Below are positions 1 to 12,106 of a DNA stretch of 64,000 nucleotides, one piece after another; the stretch's first letter is position 1, and each line of letters starts with the position of its first letter. The notes under the pieces were generated by a model that did no database searches, was not told where the DNA came from, and worked only from the letters and a program-made list of their open reading frames with translations. Both the position numbers and the translations under genes were made by a program. The stretch lies in the NCBI GenBank assembly GCA_027575765.1, contig JANBPT010000065.1:22472-86471 (forward strand), written 5' to 3'. This stretch comes from Tieghemiomyces parasiticus. Its lineage: Eukaryota > Kickxellomycota > Dimargaritomycetes > Dimargaritales > Dimargaritaceae.

Positions 1-807
1 ACACAAGAGACTAGGGGGAAACTATAATATTAAACGGCGAGCCCACATCACACTAGGATATCTTCGCCATGATAATGAACAAGAATGGAAGGAATATGTT
101 ACACTGACTAGCCTTGCGTCGGACTGAACCAGCCAGTGCATCAACTTCATGGGCCTGTCCTTCCAACCGATAAACCTGGCTGTACAACGCGGAGGAAAAC
201 AAAAGGCAAACGCAAGGTAGGGATGGAGTGAAGTAAGATCACCATGTGCCCATAGGTGGAGTATACGAAGCCAAAGGGCGCTGGGTTCAAAGGGCTGGTG
301 CGACCATGAAGTGGGGGAGGGTCCTTCGAGTAAAGAAAAAAAAACAAAGTGATAACTCTAGCCGAATTTAACCCTCAACACTGTCCATAGCTTTCAACAC
401 AATAAACCCAGAAAAGTTTCAGTAATCAGGTGACAAGACATAGGGAGGGCTGCGCCGTTGAGCGTGATGGTGGCGAATACTTGATTCGCCATAAACTCCT
501 CGAACTCCCACCCAGTAACGTCGCACACATCCTCTTTAGCTACGCCCGAAACGTCTAGTTATCGGGAAAATAGGGAGCCAGCGCGGTCGACCCAATTTCA
601 AGGCATCGCAGTCGCACCTCCCCATACCCATCATTGACGCCTCAACCCTAAGCTGACCCAGTTTAATACGCCATCTTCAACACCCGTGGAGCCGATGGGA
701 ACGGAAGCTGACACCATTCGAGCTGAATACGCCTGGTGACCGCAGCTTCGGTACACTCCTATCGATCTCACCGACGAGGCAGTGCTGTCAGCCACCCCCT
801 CCTTCAA

Positions 808-851
808 GGGTGGGGCCGCAGGGGGAGGGTGTGGGGGGTGTGGGGAGAGGG
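808..851 (+). other. G-quadruplex-forming motif
   Basis: The plus strand carries seven runs of three to six guanines separated by one to five bases. This satisfies the usual G3+N1-7 four-run rule with spare runs. It lies in the gene-free left part of the window, with no gene nearby whose promoter it could serve. Whether it folds is not shown by sequence alone. Confidence 0.8.
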
Positions 852-3800
852 CTCAGACCGTACTCTCTATCACCACTGATCCTTCGTGGGCTGATTGGGA
901 TGCAATGGGAGGGGAATGGTTGGTCAGTATCTCCGTGAGGTAGTACAACTGATTCCGTTGCGCAGCTGGCTTATTAACCTACCCTCAAGCACCTGCGTCG
1001 TCACCGCTGAGTCGGACCCGACGGCCGACCCTGTGAAGGTTGTACAGACGGTGTCCGTTGGTTGGAACCTTCTGATAGAAGCCAACAAACCGCCCCTCTT
1101 GAGCAATGCCCTTAACAGCCAGTGTGGAGAAGCTCTCCAAAGAGGGACGAAGCAGAGCACATGCCCTACTGAGAGCTCCTCCGCTCTCCCCTCTCCCAGT
1201 AGGCTTCCCCGAGGAGCAGACAGTTTGATTAGACCAAGAGCAACCTGATCGCACCTGTGACTTGCGTAGTTTTCCGAATAATAATGATACGGTTAGTGGT
1301 CTCGAAGCCGCTTTCGCCGGGTTAGGGCGGTAATACTGAGCCGCCCTCTTCACTTTCATTGTTCGGGGGATTCGGATGGACCACTGCAACACTGGTGATG
1401 TATATTTTATTGTTTGGGACGCGGCCGGTATGAAGTCGGAGTTTACGAGCTAGACTACCGACTCCTTCCTCGCCATGGAAATTACATGACGGTTATTTTT
1501 TTCATGCCGTAGTTTGAGAGATCTCAACCCTAGTAGGCGAGTCGACGAACTCGGTTCAACTGGATTTACTTTGGATCGATTATGGGGGGCCGATGTCGAT
1601 ACCAGCTCTGATACAATGGTAGCTCGATCTCCGACGCGCAGCACCTGTAGACTGTTGATCGGATAGCTGTCAACAGAAAGCGTCCATGCATTGGGGGGGG
1701 ACAGTAAGATACTGGCACCGAGTAATGGTAGGTCTAGACCACCTTGATCTCTCCGCTCCTATCTCACAGCATCGAGAGATCTGGAACGGTTTCTTTTTGT
1801 TGGGTTAGCTAGGGGTCTGAGTAACTAATTAGGGCTAGGCCAGTGCTGCACCTAAGTGTCGCGTGACTGCAACTTCCAAATCCCAGGCTAGTCCACTGGA
1901 TCCAGATAATGCCTGCACCCATTGTTGTAGTTGATAAGCGGGGCCCACCTCCATCGACCCATCGACGTCGTCAAAGCGCCCATGTGGTCTCAATTTCAGG
2001 GGAGGGGGCAGGGCAGAAGAAATCAAGGAAAAATGGGGTGAGACCAAGTGGCCCTTGCCCCCCCTCTCATTTACAGTTCCCGTGACGCATACTGGTTCAG
2101 CTGCAGTGCAAGGATCGAGTTAAGCCATGAATAATTCGCGACTTCAACATTGTGGAAGATGGGGTCAAAGTAAAAATATTCGAGGCGAGAGGGGTTAAAG
2201 TCTCAGAAGTGAGCGAAGAGCAATGGCTTGGTGACGGGAGAGGGCTCAAGGGGTGCTAACTGGGCACCGTTTTTACTCGAAGTAGAAACAAGGGCGTATC
2301 TGACCAGCTGTCTCCCGAAACTCGGTCGTCTCGACGTTACAGGTCGCCAGGTTCGTGAGGCACCAGTTAATCTAGTTGCAACGATTTATGGACGAGGGAA
2401 TAGAGAGGGGAGAGAGTGCCGATCCTAAGAAAGTAAACTAAGGAACCAACCGCTCCACTCTTATTCATTCTCAGAAACGTAGAGTACACTATGGCGAATT
2501 AGGTCCCGGCGATCTATCACCGTCGACGCTGGGGGTTGCAGTCTTCCTAACAGCGCAAGTATACCAAGACCCTGAAATAACGTCATGAAGGGGGGGGGGT
2601 GGCGAAGTCCCAAAACGGAACGTATTATGACCGCAGTGAGGGGAGAAGTGTTGGGTGCGGGATCCGGAGGTGACAGTCTTGAAACATGGATTCCAAAAAC
2701 GGCCTCGCCTAGTGGGAGCAGCGGTCAACCAAAAAGGGCAGGTGATATCTAGGCGTTTTAGAGCTGGTACGCGCGCGCTCGGGACGGCATGTAATGGTGG
2801 ATACCATCGCGGGAACAAAGTACAATCAACAGGAAATATATCAGGTCAGGTGCACGAGACGCACCACATATATCCACGGTCGATGCAGTGAATGATGAGG
2901 AACTCGTAAAATTATAGAAACGATAAAAATATACACCTCACTCATTTAGGTCAGGTATAATAATATTAACCAACATGTCACACGCGTGTGTGGGAGAAAA
3001 AGGCCGATGGACGGGCCAGTCTAGCACCACGCGGTACCGGCAGTAATGTATTGGCGGGTGATGAGGAGGAGAACGTTTAATCTGCGGTGCGGGACACGCA
3101 TGGAGACCATAAACCGTAAAATTGCCAAGTATCAATCGAACTATTTTAGAGGAGAATGTAGCCTGGGAGATGAATATATCGCCTGCAAGAATCGTGAGCC
3201 CAGGCCAGGCGGGCAGGCAATATGGGACTAGCGGATAAACAAGCCGCCAGTCACTATTCTTCCACTCACGCCCGTCAAAGCCTGCAGGTTGAGACGATTT
3301 GGTTTACCATACAAAAAAATTAGTATTGTTTTACATTATGTATGTTATTAGACTGGGATGGATCCGATGCACACGCACACTGACATTCACCATGTGAGTG
3401 CGTTGTTTTTTTGGCGGGCATTTTGGCAAGACACGTATTAGAAAATACGGAAGTAAGGGATACCGGAGGGGGGCGCCAGCTCATGAATAGCCTATCCGCA
3501 TGATAGTAAGTAGGTTGACGGGTAGGTGGACTGATTTCGATTGGAGACTTCAGGTCTGGCGCCATAGTTGTCAGGAACTACATGTCAGTTCTAAACCAAT
3601 TCTTCGACCTTAATATAGCTAGGGCTCCATTGTAGCTACGTCGCTCACCCTGGTGGGCTGCGGTACCCTAAACATAGGGGACGGATGGAGAAGGGGTAGA
3701 GATGAGGGGAGGAGGGAGGGAAGCACCGCCCTCCAACTCCCGTAGTGCACGTGACCGCCTGGGCGTGACCTTTGGTCAGGGGGGGTGAAAACCGGTCACG

Positions 3801-6800
3801 AGGGAGGGGGGGGGTTCAAAGAGAGCAAAGAAGGGTGGTGATCATAAACAAAAGGGGGGGAGTTAAAGGTCTTTGGCTACACAGCGTTAATATATTCAAA
3901 GTGCCAATCGGACGTTAAGCACGAACGAGGGATTGGAGGGTCTACAAAAAGTCCCGCTACCTGGCCCCTCACTCCGATTACAAAGACGTTTCAAAGTAGT
4001 CAACCACCCTCATCTTCCAACTCGCGTTGTACAGAGGGAGGGATCGAGTAAAGTAGGAATGTGAGCTCGACAGCGACGAGGAAAAGGGCTCAAAGGGCAA
4101 GAGAGCTCCTATTAAGGGGTCCTCTGGCTGACAAGGGCGGTAGACTAATAGGGGAGGGTCTCGTCCAGAATACCGCCTTCTCCCCCCTTAGAAACTTATT
4201 CGGCCAGCGAAACTGCGATGGTGGTGGTAGTGGGTGACAGGGTGATTTTGCTTGGTCGTGTACTCACTGATGACGTTGACTCTCCCTCGAGGAAGGACCG
4301 ATCTGTACTTGCCCCTGGCATACGGCCCATACTGCCAAGCAACTTTGCTCATAGTTGTGCCCATTTACTAATGGCGGGTGGATGGAGAAAAATGCAACAG
4401 ACTCAAGCCTAATCTCGAAACATCCGACCTTCAAATTAGTTAATCCACCCATTTTTCAAGGTAAGCGTGCTAAATTACGGGCCGTAGCCGAGCTTCTGCA
4501 AACAATGACCTATTCGTAATGGTCGATCGGACAACCTTGCCATAAGATAGTAAGGGGCTGGCACTAAAGGCCTACTCGAGACGAAATCTCCGACTTGCAT
4601 ATCTTTGCTATCACTACCCCACCCTGCAGAATACTAGCAATCCATGCAAGGGCCTGGCGTATTATTAACCATACCTACACCTATAACACGGATGTCAGCC
4701 TTGGACGGTTAATGAACCAGCCTATGCAACGGGGGTCGGGTCTAAGCCCTAACTGTTTGGTACGGCACATTAGAAGGGTAGGGCCCCATTTCATTGAAGC
4801 CGGCCCATGCTCCTCCAGAAAAAGCACAATGTGAGCCTAGGCCGATTAATTCGAAGCCCAGCCAGTTGGATGAAGAACAATGGGGACGAGGGGCGTAGTT
4901 CAGGCTTCCTCCCGAACGGGAGCCAGGGTGAGTGAAGCGTCGTAATCACTGCCCACACAAATGCGCGCACCCGGAGTCCACATCATCCGGCACCCCGGTC
5001 GAGGTTGAACGTGTCCACTCGTTTGCACTACCCTACCCTCCTTCCGTACAGAAGACCGTTGGGAGCACAAGCATAGCAAGGGTGGGAAACCTAAAGAGGG
5101 TGAGACTGACGATATCGGGATGCTCCCCTGTTACAGAGTATACTGCCCGCGCCCAAGAAAAGCAGGAATATCGGAGGGAGGGCAGTAATAAATGGCAATG
5201 AAAGTAGGGGGAGGCCAGTAGGTCGCTGAAGATGCTAGCAGCGGGTGAAGGGAACTCATGGGTAATATTTTTTTATGTTTACTGCGCAGTCCGATTGCAT
5301 CGCCCAACGATTACACCAATATTCGTGGAGAGCCCCAAGCCATAGGCGTACCCTTTAAATAAAGATGGGAAGGGGAGATCCACCAATTCTTTCAGTGGAA
5401 AACAGCGGCCCCGCCTGCAATTTTTTTTAGCTCAGGTGAGTAGTTGCCATCAGACCACCCTCTACATAACCTACATTATGAGAAGCGACGCAGCAAACAG
5501 GCCATTGCAGTCCATAGCATTTTACTCTGCGACCGCCTTTCGTCTAATCGGATGAGTGTCATCCGATATTCGAATGCAAATGGTAATTGGAACGCGCAAA
5601 TAATGACTCAGGGTGCGTGTGTATATTTGACTTAGATGTATATTTCAATATATCCGTCTCTGCACCTTCAATCGTTAATATACATAAAAGAAGGAACCGA
5701 TGGACCGGTTGTCTCAGAATTACCGGTCGGCTTACCTGGTCGCTGGGATTACATCCCCGCCAAAGTTACGTTTGTTTACGGTTGCTTTGATTTTCCACGA
5801 ACAAAACACCCTGGACCGCGTGCAAGCGAGCTGAGTCGGACACAGAGGCCGATGGCGTTCTCGGAGACAAACGGCGACTCAAAACAGCTACTTTTGTATT
5901 TCGATTTATCATTACCCCCCCCTCCTAGCTGATTGTACGAGAGCAGAATAGCCCCAGTAATTCGATCGCTTTGGTGTAGCCCTGGGCGACGACAACGAAT
6001 GGAGGAAGTGATTACAACTACATACTAAAACAATAGGCGTTACTTAGCGGGGAGGTGGAAAGGTTGTCACTATGAAGAAAGGGAAACTGTAAAGGGGAGG
6101 GTAGTTTTAGTATGAGGGTATTGATAACGACCGCCACCCTCACCTTCATCCCAACCCTAGCACCCCACCCCCTTGTTGGCTTTGGTCCTGTGGGGACCAT
6201 AAGGTAAATGTCGCGGACATGGGCGTCCTCTCTTTTCTGCCCCGTCAAAAAAAAACCATTGGTGCCCTGCCCTTCCTTGCCATCAGAGAAGACTAGGAAT
6301 TATTCCGGGATGCTTAGCCTACGCACGCGTGGTAAAAAAGAAAAAAAAGAAATAAGGCTCATAGCGAAGCAAGCAAGAGCCTACATAAAACGACTCCGCC
6401 CTTCTTCTACCACTAGTCCATGCGAAGAGCAGGCTAAAAATAAATGAGTAGGAGTAAGCGAAGAACATTCATAGAATAGGCTGATTAGGCAGAAGCCAGT
6501 GTCTAGTGAGGTTAACTTTATAGGCGAAGCAGGGAAACTTTAAAAAAAAAGGAAATGTGCGCGCGTGATTTGGTCGTCCCTCTCACACAGTCTCGGCGTA
6601 CCTGTGCCACCAAACGCCGTCATAGTCTTTTCAACACATAGTAGAGTCCCATAGGCGAAACGGAATACGTCTTGTGTAGCCGTAAGCACACACCTATTTC
6701 TCTTTATTTTTTTCTCATTTTCGGGTTCAAAACCATGCCCGGTGTTGGGTTTGGTAGATTAAAACAGAAAAAAAAACAATGTCAACGTACGGTATGGGCA

Positions 6801-7560
6801 TGGGTGGGTCAAGCGGTAGGGGCGGTGGGAGTATCGTTTTGATAAGCGTGCTGGCCGTGTGGGTACCTTGTACTCGCACCTGTTTCATCGGCACTGGGAT
6901 GGATGGAGGATAGACGGCCAAAGAAATAGCAATGAAGGTTAGGAGCCAACATCTCTCCGATTTGGCCTATTGACCTTTACCTGAGGGGGTTGGTCATGCG
7001 TTCAAGATGTAGGGTTTAGGAGAAGGGCGTATTCCTCGGGGTTCGGTAGTAACCGTTGGCCTTCAAGTAAAACGTTAAAAGGAAAGGGGCACTAGCACGG
7101 TGGCCGGGAGGCGGGTTGGGGGTGGCGGTGGCCCCAGCGGGTAGTAGAGTGACATGAGGAGGGGGTGGCGAGCGGCGTTCTGGGGGGTGAGCGTACGGGA
7201 GCTAGTAACGGCTTGCCGACATTGGCTTGTCCCTCCGATGCACGGGCCACCCAGTCACAATCGCCGCCAGGAGAGAAAGGGGTGACGTGCTTGACTCCTT
7301 CCTCACTTCATCATCCCTATTACGATAACGTTAGAGTGAGTATCTGTGCACGCAAGGTAGAGCAGGGCAGATGACCCATCGACCACTCGGATTTTGCACC
7401 TTTACACCTCGTCATGTCGGCTTTTTCCGCCCATCCGGTGGCGTCGCTAACCGATCACACGTGAAACCAGCGACCGGAACTGTCCGTCACAGAGACGACA
7501 TGTATTGCTGGACATGCGAACAAGGTTGGTAGGACGAAGTGCAAGGCATGGTCAACAAGG

Positions 7561-7583
7561 AAGAAAGAGAGAGAGAGGGGGGG
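7561..7583 (+). repeat. GA microsatellite followed by a G7 tract
   Basis: A short (AG)n run of about six units is followed directly by seven guanines, inside a longer polypurine stretch (about 7,555-7,625). It is a simple repeat with no gene association seen. Confidence 0.8.
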
Positions 7584-9721
7584 CAGAAGGAGTTAAAGGT
7601 GCAGAGGGGAGGAGAAAGGGTTAGAGACGCACCGTATCGTCTCACCGCTAGGATTGTACAAACCAAGGTACACGGTGGCGTGCCGGTCGCAATCTGTATG
7701 GACGAATTTGACGCATAAAGAAGCATCGGAACGGTAACATTTTCGTATCCGCCGCGCTTGGACCTCTCTCTACGACGTAGGAACAGAGGTGGATTAACCG
7801 AACTCGGCGGCTGATCAATGCACAGCTTGCGGTAGATAGAAGTGCCTGGTAGTGTCCACCTTTTACAATTGGTCAGGCCGATGGAGGTTAAACCACGGAC
7901 GTTAAAGTTCGCTCGACAAGATGAATTAAAAAATGTAATCACTGCCATGCGAGCGCCCTGTCATCCAATCACGGGCTACCCAGAGTTCACATCCGTCGGA
8001 AGCGAATGGAGGCAAGTACGTGGCCCCTTACTCGTCGGGCCAGACTCATTTTTTAGGGGAAGGTGATAATATGCATGATGGCAAAGGCAGTCTCGGCGTT
8101 GTTTTTTATTGTTAGGCCCAGGCCTATGGGTTCTGGTGGCCGTACTCTTAGGCTGCCAGAGGGAAGGGGGAAGGGGCGTCCATGAACCCCTTGTTTTCAC
8201 GGTCGAATGGTCGACAGGAACAGGTCCTACTTGGCGGAACATCACAGCCTACTCGCCCTGGCTCCATATTGCATCGCCTTGGCTCATGTTTCATTTCAAA
8301 TTTTAACAAAAGCAAGTCAGGACCAGGGGGAGAAGTGGAATAGCACTACCCTGCACCATCTGTCTGATGTACGCACATAGAGTAGCGGAGAAGAATTGGT
8401 GGAGCAAATGGGATGGTCAGTGCCCAAGGCAAGCTCAGTGGCCTTTTCACTAATGATAGACCCCCCCACCTCTTTAACATGTTGCCAAACGAACAATAGG
8501 AGTAGCGGCTTGCCAATACCGCCAATTCGACCACGCTTATGAAATGTAGGCAGTTGCTCCCTTCTGTGGTTCCCTGTAGCCTACTTTCTACGATCTCTGA
8601 CCCGCCAGGTTAGCGATGGGTGGTGGACTCCATTATTTACTGCTTTTGCCCGCTTGGATGCTCATCCGATGCCTCTACCACATCCACTTTCTCCTTTTTA
8701 GTCTGCTTTTTACCACTTCTTTGTTGTATTCACTCGCAGTCAAACTGACATCTGGCCTTCCCCTTTTTACCTCTCGTAATGTTATGGTTCAGGGCTTAAG
8801 CGAAGCTAACCGCTTCTTCGATTCACTGCACCTTCGGTTGGGATAGATGCTAGGGGGGATTGCGCTACCCGACACAGTGAATCGACTCAATAGAATTTAC
8901 CCTGGTCGTTCACGTACAGCAGCCTTCTGTGCCTATCTACATAGTGGCGGTCATCAACCCGATGTAACCACTCGTGCCATTATAGCAGATTTACATTTAG
9001 CAGGGATAAATTGACCTGGGCTGCATAGACTAAATACGCCAAACCTCTCATCACCACATCACCTCCCCCCTTATGAACTAGGAGTCACCTAAACTTAAAG
9101 GACCTAAGTAGGAGAGAGTAAGTAGTAAAAAGCGAAAAAGAGAGAGCGAAAGAGATAACGGCGTTGTCGGCTCCATCCCCGTACCATTACGCGATCGCAC
9201 GCTTCCAAGTCTCGCACCATACCAAGCACACCTTCTCAGAACGTATTCTACAACGATCGAGACGCGAAGGGAAAAAAAGAGGGAAAGATGGACGGCCTTC
9301 CAAGACTGCCAATAAGCAAAAAACAAGGGATCTGTGAATATTGGATTCGTTTGTCATGATAGCGAGATTGAGCGATTATTGAGCCCATCACCTCTGGCGA
9401 CTTTTGTTTTGATAGCCAACAGGTGAATAACAGGAGTTGGAAGAGCTCCTGTCGAGCTTCACCCGCTACCCAATAGCAAGTAGCCCTATTCAGCCAGGTC
9501 ACCATGGTTACAAAAAAAAATAGATAATAGGAATACGCCGATGGACCCTACCGTTCTGTAATAAAAAATAATACCACCGAGGTCATTATCACACACATTC
9601 ACGGTGTAGGTCAAGGTTGGGTGAGAGTGGGAATGGGGGGGAGAGGGATATTCGAGGAGAGAAAGTCGAGTAGAAATAACAATAGTATCACCTACCAAGG
9701 CGGTTCGCGCGTCTCCATTTC

Positions 9722-9745
9722 TGTGTGTGCGTGTTTGTGTGTGTG
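9722..9745 (+). repeat. Interrupted GT microsatellite
   Basis: Twenty-four bases of TG dinucleotides with two interruptions (one C substitution and one TT). It is a simple-sequence repeat in gene-free DNA. Confidence 0.85.
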
Positions 9746-10188
9746 AAGGTCCACGCACATCTAACTGGGTCCGGTAGAGCCAGAATCATCTCAACAAAAC
9801 GAGACTAGGCATGAGAGCTACCAAAACAAGAAAGCATAAGTAGCAGACCCGACCCGGTGTGCACAGATGAGTAAGTGTTTCGAGACACTTCACTCTCAAA
9901 GCAATGAGAGTAGAATGGTACTAGCGGGAGAGTGATGGTAAGGGGAGGAGGAGAAAGAGAAGAGTCACTTTACGTGCATGTCGAAGTGCCAGGGGTGAAA
10001 AATGCGGCAGGAGGGTGAGGTGGCCCCTTAGTGTTGCGTTAGTGTTAGGCGTAGGGTAAGCACCGAGTGCTCAACGGCGTACATGCAGCAGGCCGGTCGC
10101 AATGGACTAGGTGCGGGTTTGGGAACACAGGAGGCCCAAAGGGAAAGGGTGAAGGGGAGAATGGTTGAACAGGATACCCTGTGAGTCA

Positions 10189-10206
10189 GCGGGCTGGGAA
10201 GCCCGC
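10189..10206 (+). other. GC-rich hairpin with GNRA-type tetraloop
   Basis: GCGGGCT, loop GGGA, then AGCCCGC form a perfect 7-bp stem whose tetraloop fits the GNRA pattern. It lies about 650 bases beyond the stop of the minus-strand zinc-finger gene, so it may be outside its transcript. A stem this short is expected by chance several times in a window of this size. Confidence 0.35.
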
Positions 10207-10859
10207 AGGCTATGCGTAAGTGCGTACGCCTATGTGCGTTTCTATTCGCCCACACCTGCGCCGGCAGCGTAGAGCGGAGTGGGGTGTAAGGAAGAGAGGG
10301 CAGGGGCCGGGCACTAGTCGTCGAGCCTAGCTGGCAGCTAGTCTAATACACGACCACCCCTTCCCCACACGGACCTATAGTCTGAGCGGCAAGCTAAAGT
10401 CAGTGGTAATGGCAAGAGGTTTTATTACAGAGGAATGTAGGCCAGTGTGAGTGCCGGGTTTACTAGCAGAAGGCCGGGAGTCCCGGATTTAGATGAAAGG
10501 GGCCAGGGAGAAATAGCATAGTACAGCAGAGCCCAAAAGATAACAAGAAGTGGAAAGAGCGAGCAGATGAGCGAGAGAGATAGTAGGATGGATGCCCTAC
10601 GTCACGCCCCCGAAACTGCAATGCAGGGTTGAAAGGATAAGCAATATTCTATTACTAGCCCAGGGTCTTTGCCCGGTATTGAGAGTGCGAGGGCGAGCCC
10701 CCCTCCCTAGATGGCGAGAGGGGACCAAGAAAGGGTCAACATGAGGAAGACGAGAAATATAGTGCCAAAGAAATGGGAATGAAAAGAGCGAGTGAAGATG
10801 GTAAATTTACACGGTAGCGAGAGGCATGATGCGAAGTAGGAAAGGGGATAGAAGGCTAA

Positions 10860-11831
10860 CTAAAGCTGCGAGGTGACTTGAAGGCCAGCTCCACAAGTAC
10901 CGGCGGTGACTGGGGCGGCGGCAGTGGTGCTGGGATTCCGCAGGTTGCGGCACCGCTTAACCTGGCTATGCCGCTTAAGGGCGTCGGACCGACCGAACGA
11001 CTTGCCACACTTGTTGCACTGGTGGGGCTTATCGCCCGAGTGGATCTTGACGTGCCGCTTCAAGTCATGGTTGCGGCTGAAGGACTGGTTGCAGTGCGTG
11101 CACTTGTAGGGCCGTGTCGGTACGTACTGAAACCGGTGGTAGTAGGGGCTGCCGTACGGGTTGTAGCGAAGGGGAGCGGCGCCCTGGGAGTAAGCGAAGG
11201 CCGGCATGGCCGCAGAGGCGGGCATCAGGCTGGTACCGGCGGAAGGGCCGGGCGTGGGCGACAGAGTCGACGAGTTGGGCGAGCCCATAAAGTAGGAGGC
11301 GGTACTGGGAATCTGGGCGCTCGAGCCATACAGGTAGGCGTACGGGTTGGGGTTCATGGTGTAGGGCGAGGAGGTTGGGATGTAGCTCGCAGAGGAGGCA
11401 CCGGTGGCCAGCTGACTGGAGGTGGCGGCGGCCAGGAGGTCGGCGTGGCAGTCGGGGCTCAGGCGCATGTTGGAGGCGGAGCCGACCAGGTTGGCCGCGG
11501 TGGTCATTGTCGAGTAGTCTAGGTGAGCCTGGCTGGCCATCACTGGCGAGAAGTTGGTGGGCGCCATCGAGGTGGATTGGGTCAGGGTGAAGGGTGAAGT
11601 CTGCGGGGAGGTTGAGCGGGATAGCTGGCCTTCGCTGCCGGAAAACATGGCGACGTTCTGGGGAGAAGAGGACGCGTAGGTCAAGGGCGAAGACAGATAT
11701 CCGGCGGTGTTCCGCTGCTGGTGCTCGAGAATCATCAAGTACATGGCTTCGTTGGGCGACATATTGGGGGCTCTGTCGAAGGAGTTGGTGCCAGTGGCAG
11801 TGGGAAGAGCCGAAGTCAGGGCGGCGGTCAT
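10860..11831 (-). CDS. C2H2-type zinc-finger transcription factor
   Basis: Single-exon gene of 323 codons, probably a nuclear DNA-binding regulator. The first ATG of the frame is at 11831; the frame extends three codons further only through a TTG. Residues 1-235 are low-complexity Ser/Ala/Thr/Pro/Tyr sequence, as in fungal activation regions, with several SP/TP sites. Two linked fingers follow. Finger 1 has C244, C247, H260 and H264. The linker HSGDKPH is of the canonical TGEKP class. Finger 2 has C272, C275 and H288, but its last ligand is C294 after five residues, so it is C2HC. The recognition helices read SRNHDLKRH and GRSDALKRH. Finger sequences of this kind are common in fungal regulators; the target gene set cannot be read from sequence. 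A TATA box lies about 270 bases upstream. The gene stands alone between two gene-free stretches. Confidence 0.88.
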   Translation of the reverse strand: MTAALTSALPTATGTNSFDRAPNMSPNEAMYLMILEHQQRNTAGYLSSPLTYASSSPQNVAMFSGSEGQLSRSTSPQTSPFTLTQSTSMAPTNFSPVMASQAHLDYSTMTTAANLVGSASNMRLSPDCHADLLAAATSSQLATGASSASYIPTSSPYTMNPNPYAYLYGSSAQIPSTASYFMGSPNSSTLSPTPGPSAGTSLMPASAAMPAFAYSQGAAPLRYNPYGSPYYHRFQYVPTRPYKCTHCNQSFSRNHDLKRHVKIHSGDKPHQCNKCGKSFGRSDALKRHSQVKRCRNLRNPSTTAAAPVTAGTCGAGLQVTSQL

Positions 11832-12098
11832 TGCGGACAAGACGTGTGAAAAGGGATAGGACTGTGGACGAGTTCTAGAAGGGAAATTTGTAGGGGCTTG
11901 GCTGCGGTTATTACGGTGGAGGAAGATGGTGCTTAGATAGAAGGCAAGTCAGGGTTGGATGGGAATGAAATGAGTAGTTGCATATAAGAAAAGCTGCGGA
12001 AGAATGTGAAGGGGGGGTAGCGCAGTCTAAGGAAATTGGTAGGATAGAATGGTATGAGGCTGGAGTGATGGGTGCTGGAAGGGCGGGCGACGGCTGGA

Positions 12099-12106
12099 TA
12101 TTTATA
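12099..12106 (-). promoter_or_regulatory. TATA box of the zinc-finger gene
   Basis: Reads TATAAATA on the minus strand, flanked by GC-rich sequence, 268 bases upstream of the zinc-finger ATG. Transcription would start near 12,070 and give a leader of about 240 bases. The same octamer stands upstream of the phosphate transporter gene. Confidence 0.6.

Larger units (their letters stand above)
1..10859. other. Gene-poor stretch, no credible gene
   Basis: I find no protein gene here. Open frames are all short (the longest about 150 codons), occur on both strands without a consistent codon style, and resemble no family I know. No tRNA, 5S or U6 gene was recognised; candidate TTCGA or TTCAA boxes lack a pairing T-stem and acceptor. 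What is visible is simple sequence: G and C homopolymer tracts of 8-10 bases (for example 1693-1700, 2590-2599, 3806-3814, 5915-5922), a G-quadruplex motif at 808-851, a GA tract near 7566, a GT tract at 9722-9745, and a purine-rich plus strand over about 9.1-10.8 kb that continues through the flanks of the minus-strand zinc-finger gene. A non-coding RNA gene cannot be excluded by eye. Confidence 0.7.

Noticed and set aside
7487..7948. 153-codon open frame on the minus strand
   Set aside because: It is driven by a purine-rich plus strand that removes stops; the translation is Ser/Leu/Thr-rich without any recognisable fold, signal or motif.
10878..11522. 214-codon frame on the plus strand across the zinc-finger gene
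   Set aside because: Gly/Val/Arg-rich antisense translation of the zinc-finger gene's biased codons.
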